From contig NZ_BSUM01000001.1 of assembly GCF_030161595.1 (NCBI RefSeq), positions 1,984,001 to 2,048,000 on the forward strand: 64,000 nt of DNA. The letters run 5' to 3'. Below, in pieces: positions 43,173 through 51,511 of this stretch (position 1 is the stretch's first letter; each line of letters opens with the position of its first letter). Source of the stretch: Litorihabitans aurantiacus. GTDB taxonomy: Bacteria; Actinomycetota; Actinomycetes; Actinomycetales; Beutenbergiaceae. Under the pieces are notes generated by a model. The model saw only the letters and a list, made by a program, of their open reading frames with translations. It made no database searches and was not told the DNA's origin. The translations under genes and the position numbers were made by a program.

Positions 43173-45074
43173 TCAGGGCTTCCCGACGAACCAGTCGCGC
43201 ACGCGGGCGATCCGTGCGCGCAGCTGGTCGGCGTTCGCCTGCGGGACCTCCGGACCGCCCGAGTGCTGCCGCAGGCGCGAGTGGACGACGCCGTGCGGCG
43301 TGCTCGAGCGCCGGGCCCAGGCCGAGACGAGCTGGTTCAGCTCCTTGCGCAGCTTCGTCAGCTCGCGGTGGTCGACGACGTCGGGCGCGCGCTCCGGCGT
43401 CGCGCCGCCGGCCGCACCAGCCGCAGCCCTTCCGTGCCCGGCGCGCAGGTGCACCGCCTGACGCGCACGCAGCGCCGTGGCCATCTCGTCGGTCTCCATG
43501 AGGCCCGGGATCGCCAGGAAGTCGGACTCGACCTCGCCCCCGATGTCGCCCCCGGTGCCGAACTGGCCGCCGTCGAACAGGACGTGGTCGAACGAGGCCT
43601 GCGCCTCCAGCGCCTGGAAGCCGGGGCCGTCGAGGTCGCTCGAGGCCTTCTCGGCGCGGTTCGCCTCGGCCAGCGCCGCGTCGTCGAGCATCTCGCCCTC
43701 GGCGCCGGTCTCCTTCGTGGGACGGTCCAGCGCGTGGTCGCGCTCGACCTCGAGCTCGCCCGCGAGCCCGAGCAGGACCGGCACGCTGGGGAGGAAGACC
43801 GAGGCGGTCTCCCCGCGCCGTCGCGCGCGCACGAACCGGCCGACGGCCTGCGCGAAGAACAGCGGCGTCGCCGTCGCGGTCGCGTAGACGCCGACGGCGA
43901 GCCGCGGCACGTCCACACCCTCGGACACCATGCGCACCGCGACCATCCAGCGCTGCCGCCCGGCCGCGAAGTCCTCGATGTTCCGGGACGCACCGTCGTC
44001 GTCGGACAGGACCACGACGGCGGGCTCCCCCGTGATCGTGCGCAGCTGGGCGGCGTAGGCGCGCGCCTTCGTCTGGTCGGTGGCGATGACGAGGCCGCCG
44101 GCGTCGGGCACGGTCCGCCGCACCTGCGACAGCCGCGTGTCGGCGGCCTTGAGGACGGCGGGGATCCACTCGCCGTCGGGCGCGAGCGCGGTGCGCCACG
44201 CCTGGCCGATCATGTCCTTCGTCAGCGGTTCGCCCAGGCGCGCGCTGACCTCGTCACCCGCGCTCGTGCGCCAGCGCATCTGACCGGAGTAGGCCAGAAA
44301 CATCACGGGTCGCACGACGCCGTCGCGCAGCGCGTCCCCGTAGCCGTAGGTGTAGTCGGCGCTGGAGCGGCGGATGCCGTGGGCGTCCGGTTCGTAGCTG
44401 ATGAACGGGATCGGCGCGGTGTCGGAGCGGAACGGTGTCCCGGTGAGCGAGAGCCGGCGCTCGGCGAGCTCGAACGCGTGGCGCACGCCGTCGCCCCAGG
44501 TGAGGGCGTCGCCGGCGTGGTGGACCTCGTCGAGGATGACCAGCGTCGGCGCCGCCTTCGTGCGCGCCCGGTGCAGCTCCGGGTTCGCGCCGACCTGGGC
44601 GTAGGTCAGCGCGACGCCGTTGAAGTGGGAACCGTGGCGCTGCTGGGCGTTGCGGAAGGTCGGGTCGATCGCGATGCCGACGCGGGCCGCGGCGTCGGCC
44701 CACTGCGTCTTGAGGTGCTCGGTCGGAGCGACCACCGCGATGCGCGTGACGATGCGCCGGGCGAGCAGCTCGGTCGCGACGCGGAGCGCGAACGTCGTCT
44801 TGCCGGCGCCGGGGGTGGCGACGGCGAGGAAGTCACGCGGGTTGCGCTCGCCGTAGATCTCGAGCGCCGCGGCCTGCCAGGCCCGCAGGTTGCCGGCGGT
44901 CCCCCACGCGGCCCGCGCAGGGAAGGCGGGCGAGAGGTGCTCGGCGGCCGACGGCGAGGGTTGCGTCGGGAGCTGGGCCGGCGCCGGCGGTGTGGTCAGC
45001 GCGGCGAAGAGGTCGGGCTCGTCGCCCGGCCCCGCCTGCCCGCTCGTGTCGCTCCGGCGCCCGGAGGCGCTCAC
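43173..45074 (-). CDS. SF2 DEAD/DEAH-box helicase
   Basis: A 633-residue helicase of the ERCC3/UvrB-like group. Motifs in order: LAVATPGAGKTTFAL (Walker A), VVAPTEHLKTQWADA, VILDEVHHAGDA (Walker B, DEVHH), LSLTGTPFRSD (motif III-like), VSEGVDVPRLAVG and QAVGRFVRARR (motif VI). The N-terminal 60 residues are low complexity. Homologues are widespread in Micrococcales with no assigned process. The GTG overlaps the stop of a DUF3039 gene by 4 bp, and that pair is conserved in related genomes as far as I recall. Confidence 0.85.
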   Translation of the reverse strand: MSASGRRSDTSGQAGPGDEPDLFAALTTPPAPAQLPTQPSPSAAEHLSPAFPARAAWGTAGNLRAWQAAALEIYGERNPRDFLAVATPGAGKTTFALRVATELLARRIVTRIAVVAPTEHLKTQWADAAARVGIAIDPTFRNAQQRHGSHFNGVALTYAQVGANPELHRARTKAAPTLVILDEVHHAGDALTWGDGVRHAFELAERRLSLTGTPFRSDTAPIPFISYEPDAHGIRRSSADYTYGYGDALRDGVVRPVMFLAYSGQMRWRTSAGDEVSARLGEPLTKDMIGQAWRTALAPDGEWIPAVLKAADTRLSQVRRTVPDAGGLVIATDQTKARAYAAQLRTITGEPAVVVLSDDDGASRNIEDFAAGRQRWMVAVRMVSEGVDVPRLAVGVYATATATPLFFAQAVGRFVRARRRGETASVFLPSVPVLLGLAGELEVERDHALDRPTKETGAEGEMLDDAALAEANRAEKASSDLDGPGFQALEAQASFDHVLFDGGQFGTGGDIGGEVESDFLAIPGLMETDEMATALRARQAVHLRAGHGRAAAGAAGGATPERAPDVVDHRELTKLRKELNQLVSAWARRSSTPHGVVHSRLRQHSGGPEVPQANADQLRARIARVRDWFVGKP

Positions 45075-45424
45075 GCGTCCTGTCCGCCGGAGCCGCCCGA
45101 GCCCGACCCACCGGAACCGCCGGCGTCCCCGCCCTCGCCGTGCATGCCGGCGTAGATCTCCTTGCACGCCGGGCACACCGGGAACCGGCTGGGGTCGCGC
45201 GTGGGGAGCCAGATCTTCCCGCACAGCGCGATCACGGGCTCACCGGACATCGCCGAGGCGAGGATGCGGTCCTTCGGGACGTAGTGCGCGTAGCGCTCGT
45301 TGTCACCGGGCTGGGTGGCCTGGCGCTCCTCCGTGCGCTCCAGCGTGCCCGTGCCCCCCTGCGTGGCGGGACCGGACGGCGCCTGCGGGGCACCCGGGGC
45401 GCTCGGCGGCAGGGGCTCACTCAT
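45071..45424 (-). CDS. DUF3039 protein
   Basis: A 117-residue protein. The conserved core reads RYAHYVPKDRILASAMSGEP, VIALCGKIWLP, and a Cys pair CPACKEIY, consistent with a small zinc-binding fold (CGK and CPAC ligands). Both ends are low complexity (Pro/Ala first, Gly/Ser last). Function unknown. Co-translated with the helicase gene. Confidence 0.8.
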   Translation of the reverse strand: MSEPLPPSAPGAPQAPSGPATQGGTGTLERTEERQATQPGDNERYAHYVPKDRILASAMSGEPVIALCGKIWLPTRDPSRFPVCPACKEIYAGMHGEGGDAGGSGGSGSGGSGGQDA

Positions 45425-45494
45425 GCCCGCGAGTCTACGGGGCACCTCCGACACCCGCGGGCGGGTGGCCGGCTCGTCCCCCGGACGATCCCCG

Positions 45495-47132
45495 TCAGTG
45501 CTTCGGCCAGGAACGGATCGTCGTGAGAAGTCGCACAGCGCGGCGGTCGAGCAGGCGGCCACCGTACCGCAGGCCCAGGACACCCACCACCACGCCGGTC
45601 GCGGCGCCCACGAGCAGCGTGAGCCACGCCCACGCGGGGTCCACCGCGAAGACGGGGATCAGGGTCAGCCCCGCCGGCAGGGCCAGCACGCCCAGGGCGG
45701 CGAACGATCCCAGCTGGGCCGCGAACGTCGCGCCCATCGCCCCGGTCTGGTTCGACATCGGGTTGCTGCCCGGCGGGGGCGCGGGATAGGGCACCGCGGC
45801 GCTGAACACGCCCGAGACCCCGGTCGCCGTGCCGAGCAGGCAGAGGGTGAGACCGACGACGGCGGGCAGCAGCTCGGCCCGTCCCCCCACCAGGGGCGTC
45901 ACCACCGACAGCACGAGCGCGAGCGGCGCGAGCCACACCAGCACCGCGAGGGCGCGGCCCCACCGGTCGTCGATGCCGCGGACGTCCGCGGCCACGTGCA
46001 TCCAGAACGCGGTCGAGTCGTAGGCGACGTCGTCGTGGATCGCCCACGCGCCCACCCACGCCACGAGCGGTCCGACCAGCAGCAGGGCCCAGCCGAGCGC
46101 GACGTCACGGTCCGGCCCGAACTCCTGGTTGGAGACGAGGAGCGCCATGACGATCGGGACCAGGGGGAGGAACACGACCGAGAAGAGCTGCACGAGGTAC
46201 CGCGGATCGCCCCGCCAGTACCGCAGCGACCGGCCGGCCACGGCCGCCGCACCCGGGGTCACGCCGCGCGCCACGAGCCGGCCGACCACGGGCAGTCGTG
46301 TGCTGCGCGTGGCGCCCGACGGGCCGCCGGAGCCGACCGTCGTCATGGAGCGCACGAGGAGACGCTGGTACAGCGGCAGCGCGAGCGCGATCACCGCGAG
46401 CACGATCGCGAGCCGCGCGAGCGCCGGACCCCACGCGCCCGCCAGGACGTCGGCCGGGATCGCCCACGGCGCCCCGAACGGGGTCCAGGCGAGCACGTCC
46501 GCGACCGCGTCGAAGGAGATCGTGCCGAGGTCGAAGCTCTGCAGGAGCGACGGCGTCAGGGCGAGCACGAGCACCAGGGCCCCGGCCACCAGGCCGGCGA
46601 GGTCGCGACCCCGGCGCCCGCGCATCGCCCCGGCCGCCGCCGTCGTGGTGACCCGGGCCAGCAGGAAGCACAGCAGCGCACCGAGCGCGCCACAGACGAG
46701 CGCGACGGCGACGGCCAGCACGCTCGCCCCCACGCCGGAGGTGCTGATCCACGCGAAGGCCGACAGCAGCGCCAGCGCCGCCGTGACGATGCCCGGGATG
46801 GACACGGCACCGGCCACGAGCAGGCCCAGGGCGAAGCGCCGGTCGGGTTCGAGGTAGACCGCGAAGCGCTGCGGGTCGAGGGTGCTGTCGAGCCCGAAGG
46901 CGAGCACCGGCACGACGGTCCACCCGAGCACGAGCAGCGAGCCGGCCAGCACGAGCGCCGTCGTGCGGATCCCGGGGTCGACGACGTTCAGCGCGATCAT
47001 CCCGACGACGCCCAGCGCGAGGAGGCCGAGTCCGTACAGCGCGCCCAGCACGAGCAGGACGATGCGCCACTTCTCCCGCAGCAGGGTGTTGCGCAGGAGC
47101 CGGAACCTCAGTCGTGCGAGGGTCGCAACCAC
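45495..47132 (-). CDS. ABC-2-type exporter permease
   Basis: A 545-residue membrane protein with about twelve hydrophobic segments, starting MVATLARLRFRLLRNTLLRE. Its hydrophilic loop WRGDPRYLVQLFS and the AIHDDVAYDSTAFW loop are features of a large actinobacterial exporter permease family. The GTG at 47132 lies inside the end of the ATPase gene (25-bp overlap). It forms an exporter with that ATPase; the cargo is unknown. Confidence 0.75.
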   Translation of the reverse strand: MVATLARLRFRLLRNTLLREKWRIVLLVLGALYGLGLLALGVVGMIALNVVDPGIRTTALVLAGSLLVLGWTVVPVLAFGLDSTLDPQRFAVYLEPDRRFALGLLVAGAVSIPGIVTAALALLSAFAWISTSGVGASVLAVAVALVCGALGALLCFLLARVTTTAAAGAMRGRRGRDLAGLVAGALVLVLALTPSLLQSFDLGTISFDAVADVLAWTPFGAPWAIPADVLAGAWGPALARLAIVLAVIALALPLYQRLLVRSMTTVGSGGPSGATRSTRLPVVGRLVARGVTPGAAAVAGRSLRYWRGDPRYLVQLFSVVFLPLVPIVMALLVSNQEFGPDRDVALGWALLLVGPLVAWVGAWAIHDDVAYDSTAFWMHVAADVRGIDDRWGRALAVLVWLAPLALVLSVVTPLVGGRAELLPAVVGLTLCLLGTATGVSGVFSAAVPYPAPPPGSNPMSNQTGAMGATFAAQLGSFAALGVLALPAGLTLIPVFAVDPAWAWLTLLVGAATGVVVGVLGLRYGGRLLDRRAVRLLTTIRSWPKH

Positions 47133-47916
47133 GCCAGGCCCCCGTCTGCTCCGTGGCGCCGACCAGCTCGGCGAACCGCTGCTCGAGGTTGCCGCCGCCG
47201 ACCTCCGCGAGGGTGCCCGAGGCGACGAGGGCTCCCTCGTGGATGACGGCGACGTGGGAGCACAGCCGCTCGACGAGCTCCATCACGTGGCTCGAGAGCA
47301 CCACGGTCCCGCCGCTGGCGACGAAGTCCGCCAGGAGCGCGCGGATGTGGGAGGCCGAGACGGGGTCCACGGACTCGAAGGGCTCGTCCAGCACCAGGAC
47401 GCTGGGGGCGTGCACGAGCGCGGTGGCGAGCCCGATCTTCTTGGTCATGCCCGCCGAGTAGTCCGCGACGAGCTTGCCCGCGTCGTCGGCGAGACCGAGG
47501 ACGCCCAGGAGGTCGTCGGTGCGCTGCGCGACGACGGCGGGGTCCATCCCCCGCAGGAGGCCGGCGTAGGTCACGAGCTCGGCGCCGGTGAGGCGGTCGA
47601 AGAGGCGGAAGCCGTCGGGCAGGATGCCGAGCCGGCGCTTGGCCGCGTGGGGGTCCTTCCAGACGTCGACGCCGTGGACGTAGGCCGTCCCGGCGTCGGG
47701 CGCGAGGAGTCCGGTGGCCATGCTGAGCGTGGTGGTCTTGCCCGCGCCGTTGGGCCCGACGACGCCGTAGTAGGAGCCCGCAGGGATGGTCAGCTCGAAC
47801 TGCTGCACGGCGACCTTGGCACCGAAACGTTTGAACAGGCCCCACGTCCGCAGGGCAGGGACGGCCGCGCCGACGGCGGCACCGGGCGGCGTGGGCGGGG
47901 CGGCGGTGACGTCCAT
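47108..47916 (-). CDS. ABC transporter ATPase (one frame break at the end)
   Basis: About 269 residues. GVVGPNGAGKTTTLSMATG is the Walker A, DYSAGMTKKIGLA the signature, VLVLDEPFESVDP the Walker B, and SSHVMELVERLCSHV the switch His. This is the ABC-2 exporter pattern. In a run of five C at 47139-47143 one more base turns the tail into TGGLAWLRPSHD and a TGA at 47108-47110; without it the frame runs on through the permease gene. Partner of the permease downstream. Confidence 0.85.
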
Positions 47917-47968
47917 GTCTCCACCCTCGCAGACGGGAGGCCGCCGCGTCCTTCTCGCGTGCCCCGGA

Positions 47969-48012
47969 GACGACGAGGGGACGGACCCTGACGGATCCGT
48001 CCCCTCGTCGTC
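47969..48012 (-). terminator. Hairpin terminator of hup
   Basis: A 17-bp perfect stem (47969-47985 with 47996-48012) with a 10-base loop. It lies between the hup stop and the ABC ATPase start on the same strand. Confidence 0.85.
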
Positions 48013-48033
48013 GGCCCGGTCAGCGACCGGGCC
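48013..48033 (-). terminator. Second hairpin after hup
   Basis: A 9-bp perfect stem (48013-48021 with 48025-48033) and loop AGC, nine bases past the hup stop and directly next to the larger hairpin. Confidence 0.6.
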
Positions 48034-48042
48034 GGGGCGTCG

Positions 48043-48324
48043 TCACTTGCCGACGGCGGCCTTCAGGGTGCTGCCCGCGGTGAGCTTGACGCCGTAGCCG
48101 GCGGGGATCGAGATCTCCTCGCCCGTGCGCGGGTTGCGGCCCGTGCGGGCGGCGCGCTCGACGCGCTCGGCGGCGAGGAGGCCGGTCACCTTGACGGCCT
48201 CACCCTTGCCGAGGTTCTCGATGAGGACCTCCTGGAAGGCGGCGAGAGCGTCGTCGGCCTGCTTCTTGGTGAGCGACGCCTTCTCGGCGATGGCGGTCAC
48301 GAGGTCGGTGCGGTTGACGGTCAC
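48043..48324 (-). CDS. hup: HU-type DNA-binding protein
   Basis: A 93-residue histone-like protein that bends and compacts DNA. MTVNRTDLVTAIAEKASLTK, DDALAAFQEVLIENLGKGE and the arm RTGRNPRTGEEISIPAGYGV are the classical HU layout, including the DNA-intercalating Pro. It lacks the long Lys-rich tail of mycobacterial HupB. The GTG has an AAGGGG site. Followed by two hairpins. Confidence 0.95.
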   Translation of the reverse strand: MTVNRTDLVTAIAEKASLTKKQADDALAAFQEVLIENLGKGEAVKVTGLLAAERVERAARTGRNPRTGEEISIPAGYGVKLTAGSTLKAAVGK

Positions 48325-48598
48325 AGGTTTCCCCTTCTGTCGTCGCGCGCTCGGTGCGCGCTATCGCTGGAAGACACTACGCGCTGTGCGGGTGGGATCC
48401 GCACGAACACGCCGTTTTCGGGCGCGTCGAGCGCGATCGGTGCGCTCCGGCGGGGCCGTCGTGACCTCGCCGTGACCTTCAGGCAACCCTCAACCCGCGT
48501 GGCTGTGACCTGCACCGACGCCGCGGAGGGACCGGCTCCGCACGCCGCCGTCCCGACAGCGGTCGCACGAGGCGAGAAAATCGACGCGGTACGGCGTG

Positions 48599-49000
48599 TC
48601 ACGCGGCGGATCCGCCCCGGTCCTCCTGTGCCGGCGGTGCCGGGGCCACGAGCTTGAGCCCGACGACGCACCCCACGATCCCGACCAGGAGCGCCACCTT
48701 CGCCGGGGACGCGCTCTCCACGCCGGTCAGCATCGCCCACGTGACGGTCAGCGCGGCGCCCACGCCGACCCAGACCGCGTACGCCGTTCCCATCGGGATG
48801 GCCCGCATGGCGATCGCCAGACCCACCATCGACAGGGCCAGGGCGACGCCGAAGACGACCGTCGGCGCCAGCAGCGTGAAACCGGCGGAGAGGCCGAGCG
48901 CCGTGGCCCACACCGCCTCGAGCACGGCGCTCACCAGCAGCACGGTCCAGGCCGTGCGTGCGGACCGGGACCCCGGTGCGGCCGACGTCGCGGCCGACAT
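48599..49000 (-). CDS. Small multidrug resistance family exporter, second subunit
   Basis: A 133-residue four-helix membrane protein. The essential membrane Glu is in SAVLEAVWATALG, and GTAYAVWVGVGAA is the SMR signature in helix 3. N- and C-terminal extensions are longer than in its partner. Its ATG overlaps the partner stop by one base (TGATG). Paired SMR genes usually form heterodimers, and the upstream guanidine-III riboswitch points to guanidinium export. Confidence 0.88.
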   Translation of the reverse strand: MSAATSAAPGSRSARTAWTVLLVSAVLEAVWATALGLSAGFTLLAPTVVFGVALALSMVGLAIAMRAIPMGTAYAVWVGVGAALTVTWAMLTGVESASPAKVALLVGIVGCVVGLKLVAPAPPAQEDRGGSAA

Positions 49001-49347
49001 CAGGAGACCACCTTCAGGCCGACCACGCACAGCACGAGACCGAGCAGGAGGAGCACCCGGGCGCGGGTGACGCGCTCCGCACCTGTGACCATGCTCCACA
49101 CCACCGCCAGCACGGCACCGATCCCGACCCACACCGCGTAGGCGGTGCCGGTGGGGATCGCGGTCATGGCGTGGGCGAGCCCGGCCATGGACAGCGCGAG
49201 CGCCACGACGAAGACGATCGAGGGCACGGGGCGCCGGAAGCGGTGACTGGCCGCGAGCGCCGCGACCCACACGGCCTCGAGGACCCCCGAGGCGATGAGG
49301 ATCGGCCAGTGCAGGCCGATGCCGGAGACGAGTGACTGCTGGGACAT
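49000..49347 (-). CDS. Small multidrug resistance family guanidinium exporter (Gdx type)
   Basis: A 115-residue four-helix exporter. SGVLEAVWVAALA has the essential Glu, FRRPVPSIVFVVALALSMAG follows as in Gdx proteins, and AIPTGTAYAVWVGIGAVLAV is the signature. Unlike drug-exporting EmrE relatives, Gdx proteins carry guanidinium. The AAGGATC ribosome site lies just after the guanidine-III riboswitch aptamer, so ligand binding can expose or hide it. Confidence 0.9.
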   Translation of the reverse strand: MSQQSLVSGIGLHWPILIASGVLEAVWVAALAASHRFRRPVPSIVFVVALALSMAGLAHAMTAIPTGTAYAVWVGIGAVLAVVWSMVTGAERVTRARVLLLLGLVLCVVGLKVVS

Positions 49348-49358
49348 GACGATCCTTC

Positions 49359-49400
49359 GCTGGCCGTCTTGTCAGGTGCGGGTACAGCTCCCTCGTCCGC
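49359..49400 (-). promoter_or_regulatory. Guanidine-III (ykkC-III) riboswitch
   Basis: Read on the minus strand, the 42 nt contain GGACGAGG, then TACCCG and ACAAGACGGC. These are the conserved blocks of the guanidine-III aptamer in the same order and near-equal spacing as in the Thermobifida fusca example, as I recall it. The pairing halves differ but keep complementarity: GCGG with CCGC, and GCTGT with ACGGC. It ends a dozen bases before the start of a Gdx-type SMR gene, with the ribosome site AAGGATC in between. Strongly consistent in sequence, position and target genes. Confidence 0.88.
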
Positions 49401-49436
49401 TCGCGCATCCGTGCGCTGCTACCAGCGTCTCACACC

Positions 49437-49976
49437 TCACCGGCGCACCTCCAGGCGCACCCGCGAGCGCACCTGCGGCAGCTCCAGCACGGTGCCGAGG
49501 TCGGCGACGACCTCGCGCACGCGCGCGGCCGCGAGGTCGATCACGCCGTCGGCGTCGAGCACGACGGCGCCGCCCACCTCGAGCGCGCCGCGGCGGTGCA
49601 CGAGGGTCAGCCGCGCCGCGACGACGTCGTGGTGCTCGGCCAGGACGGCGTTGGCCGTGCGGACGGCGGCGGCCGGGTCCAGCGCGAGCCGGTCGCCGTC
49701 GTCGGTGACACCGAGCCCGAGCCGCCGCAGGGGTGCACCCGGCCGCTGGGCGACCAGCCACGCGGCGGCCGTCACGACCGCCGCCACCCCGACCGCGCCG
49801 GCGGCCGCCGGCCACCAGGGCCAGCGGGCGACGGCGCGCGCGGCGTCGCCGAGCGTCCAGCCCAGCGCGGGCACGGCGGCGGGGACGAGGATCGCGGCCC
49901 CCAGGAGAACGCCGACGACGCCGAGCAGCACCAGACCGGTCCGGTTGCGCCCCACCGCGCTGCGGTCCCTACGCAT
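49437..49976 (-). CDS. AmaP-like envelope-stress membrane protein
   Basis: A 179-residue protein: a basic start, two hydrophobic helices (TGLVLLGVVGVLLGAAILVP; WWPAAAGAVGVAAVVTAAAW) and a cytoplasmic domain rich in V-x-V and acidic residues ending in RSRVRLEVRR. Size and arrangement fit AmaP, the membrane anchor of Asp23 proteins. It is the last gene of the Asp23/Gls24 cluster and overlaps the previous gene by 8 bp. Only 36 bp separate its stop from the riboswitch. Confidence 0.65.
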   Translation of the reverse strand: MRRDRSAVGRNRTGLVLLGVVGVLLGAAILVPAAVPALGWTLGDAARAVARWPWWPAAAGAVGVAAVVTAAAWLVAQRPGAPLRRLGLGVTDDGDRLALDPAAAVRTANAVLAEHHDVVAARLTLVHRRGALEVGGAVVLDADGVIDLAAARVREVVADLGTVLELPQVRSRVRLEVRR

Positions 49977-50580
49977 CGGGGTCCTCCCCCGACTCGGCGG
50001 TGCTCGGTCCGGGACGTGCGGCGGTGCGTCGCGATGCGCCGTCGGCCCGGACCTCGACGCCGCGGTCGACACCGATCGCGGTCAGCACGCGCACCACCTC
50101 GGTCTCGGCGCGCGCCGGCACCCGGGGGTCACCGGTCGAGGTCACCACGACGTCGACCCGCGTCGGCGAGGCGAGCGAGCTCGCGCCGAGCGCACCGTTC
50201 GCCCGCGACGCGGCCGCGGAGGCCAGCCGCGCGACGTCGACGTCCTCCGCGACGAGTCCGCCCTCGCCCGCGACCTCGCTCGCGTGCCGCCGGCCGGCGA
50301 CGCTCGCGGCGCGCAGCACCAGGACGCCGACGGCGAGGACCACGGCTCCCAGCACGATCACCGTCACCCCGGCCTGGGCCTCGAGCCACGCCAGGGCCGA
50401 GGCCACCCAGCCCTCGCCACCCACGAGCCCGACGCCGACCAGCGCCTGCTGCACGAGAAGGACGCCGACGGCGGCCGTCACGAGAGCCCCCAGCACGGCG
50501 AGGGTGCGCAGGGCACCCCCGGCGCCGGACGGCGGCGCCGTGACGATCGGTGGCCGCCCCGAGGGGGCGGCGGGCGTCAC
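49969..50580 (-). CDS. DUF6286-like membrane protein of the Asp23 cluster
   Basis: A 203-residue protein with a Pro-rich start (TPAAPSGRPPIVTAP), a first membrane helix around ALRTLAVLGALVTAAVGVLL and a second around VTVIVLGAVVLAVGVLVL. A soluble C-terminal domain with alternating hydrophobic strands follows (VDVVVTSTGDPRVPARAETE). It is a usual companion of Asp23/Gls24 genes in Micrococcales. The GTG overlaps the previous stop (GTGA). Function unknown. Confidence 0.6.
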   Translation of the reverse strand: MTPAAPSGRPPIVTAPPSGAGGALRTLAVLGALVTAAVGVLLVQQALVGVGLVGGEGWVASALAWLEAQAGVTVIVLGAVVLAVGVLVLRAASVAGRRHASEVAGEGGLVAEDVDVARLASAAASRANGALGASSLASPTRVDVVVTSTGDPRVPARAETEVVRVLTAIGVDRGVEVRADGASRRTAARPGPSTAESGEDPDA

Positions 50581-50935
50581 CGCCCGCTCCCCGAGGTCGC
50601 GGCGGGCACGACGACCTCGGCCACCAGGACGTCCACGGCGTCGACCGTCACCCCGCCCCAGTCCTCGAGGGCGTGCCGGATCGCCGCGGCCGCGGCGCTC
50701 GCCGTCGCCGACGCCGGTGCGGGCCACGCACCGGCCACACGGGCCCGGACGCGGGCGTGACCACCCGAGAGGCTCACGTCGACGACGGGCAGGCCGTCAC
50801 CCAGCAGCCGCCCGGGCGTGGCGTGGCTCGCGCGGCGTGCCGCCCCCGGGCGAGCCGCTCCAGCACGCGGTCGGCGACGTCGGTCCGGCCGGGCAGATCG
50901 CGGGCGGGCAGATCGAGAGCGGACTCCTCACCCAC
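50577..50935 (-). CDS. Asp23/Gls24-like small protein (one frame break)
   Basis: About 119 residues beginning with GTG 50935 (GEESALDLPARDLPGRTDVA). After repair it reads through GRLLGDGLPVVDVSLSGGHA to a helix AAAAAIRHALEDWGGVTVDA and a V-x-V strand, the layout of an Asp23/Gls24 domain. The frame breaks in a run of five C at 50843-50847; six joins the halves. It overlaps both neighbours by a few bases. Confidence 0.6.
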
Positions 50936-51107
50936 GTCGTCTGCTCCCGATCAGCTGCGAGAGGTCGAGCCTGCCCTCGATCACGGCGCCGACCGCCATC
51001 CCGAGCGCACCGAGCACGAGGGCGAGCAGGAAGGCGCCGAAGCCACCGATCGCCGCGGCGATCGCGAGGAGGAGTCCGGCGAACAGGCCGGTGCGCGTGA
51101 GGTCCAT
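50928..51107 (-). CDS. DUF2273-like small membrane protein
   Basis: Only 59 residues; one hairpin of hydrophobic helices (GLFAGLLLAIAAAIGGFGAF; LLALVLGALGMAVGAVIEGR) and a basic tail (SRRRG). Such proteins are standard in Asp23/AmaP clusters. I choose ATG 51107, which has AAGGAG at the right distance. Confidence 0.7.
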   Translation of the reverse strand: MDLTRTGLFAGLLLAIAAAIGGFGAFLLALVLGALGMAVGAVIEGRLDLSQLIGSRRRG

Positions 51108-51118
51108 GGGGTGCTCCT

Positions 51119-51493
51119 TCATCGTGGCCGGCGCGCCGCGGGCGCGGGCGGGACCGGGACGAGCCGGGTGGTGGTCACCTCGGGGGTGGGGTCGGGCGGC
51201 AGGTCCGGGCGGCGGACGTCGTCGACGAGGACGTCCACCCGGTGCAGGGTCGCGGGGCTCAGCTCGAGCACCTCGCGCCGCACCCGCGCGGCCAGCGCGC
51301 GCAGGTCGGTGTCGTAGGCGGCGACGATGCGGACCACCGCCGCGCCGTCCTCCAGCCGGACGCCAGCGACGCGTCCGCCGGGCAGCAGCGCCGCGATCTC
51401 CTCCCCGACCCCGCCCGCGAGGTCGAGCACGCCGTCGACGCCCAGGGTGACCGCGCGGACGAGCTCCGCGAGGTCACCGTGGTCGGTCGTCAC
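51119..51493 (-). CDS. Asp23/Gls24 family protein, short
   Basis: A 124-residue protein. VTLGVDGVLDLAGGVGEEIA, GVRLEDGAAVVRIVAAYDTD and LAARVRREVLELSPATLHRV follow the helix-strand pattern of Asp23/Gls24. The C-terminus is Pro-rich and basic. GTG start at 51493. Second gene of the cluster. Confidence 0.7.
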   Translation of the reverse strand: MTTDHGDLAELVRAVTLGVDGVLDLAGGVGEEIAALLPGGRVAGVRLEDGAAVVRIVAAYDTDLRALAARVRREVLELSPATLHRVDVLVDDVRRPDLPPDPTPEVTTTRLVPVPPAPAARRPR

Positions 51494-51511
51494 GGGTCCG
51501 GGCCCGTCGCG

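Noticed and set aside
45495..47916. Single 600-residue protein from the ABC ATPase reading into the permease region
   Set aside because: After the frame break the product is Arg-rich nonsense; the ATPase ends at 47108 and the permease has its own frame.
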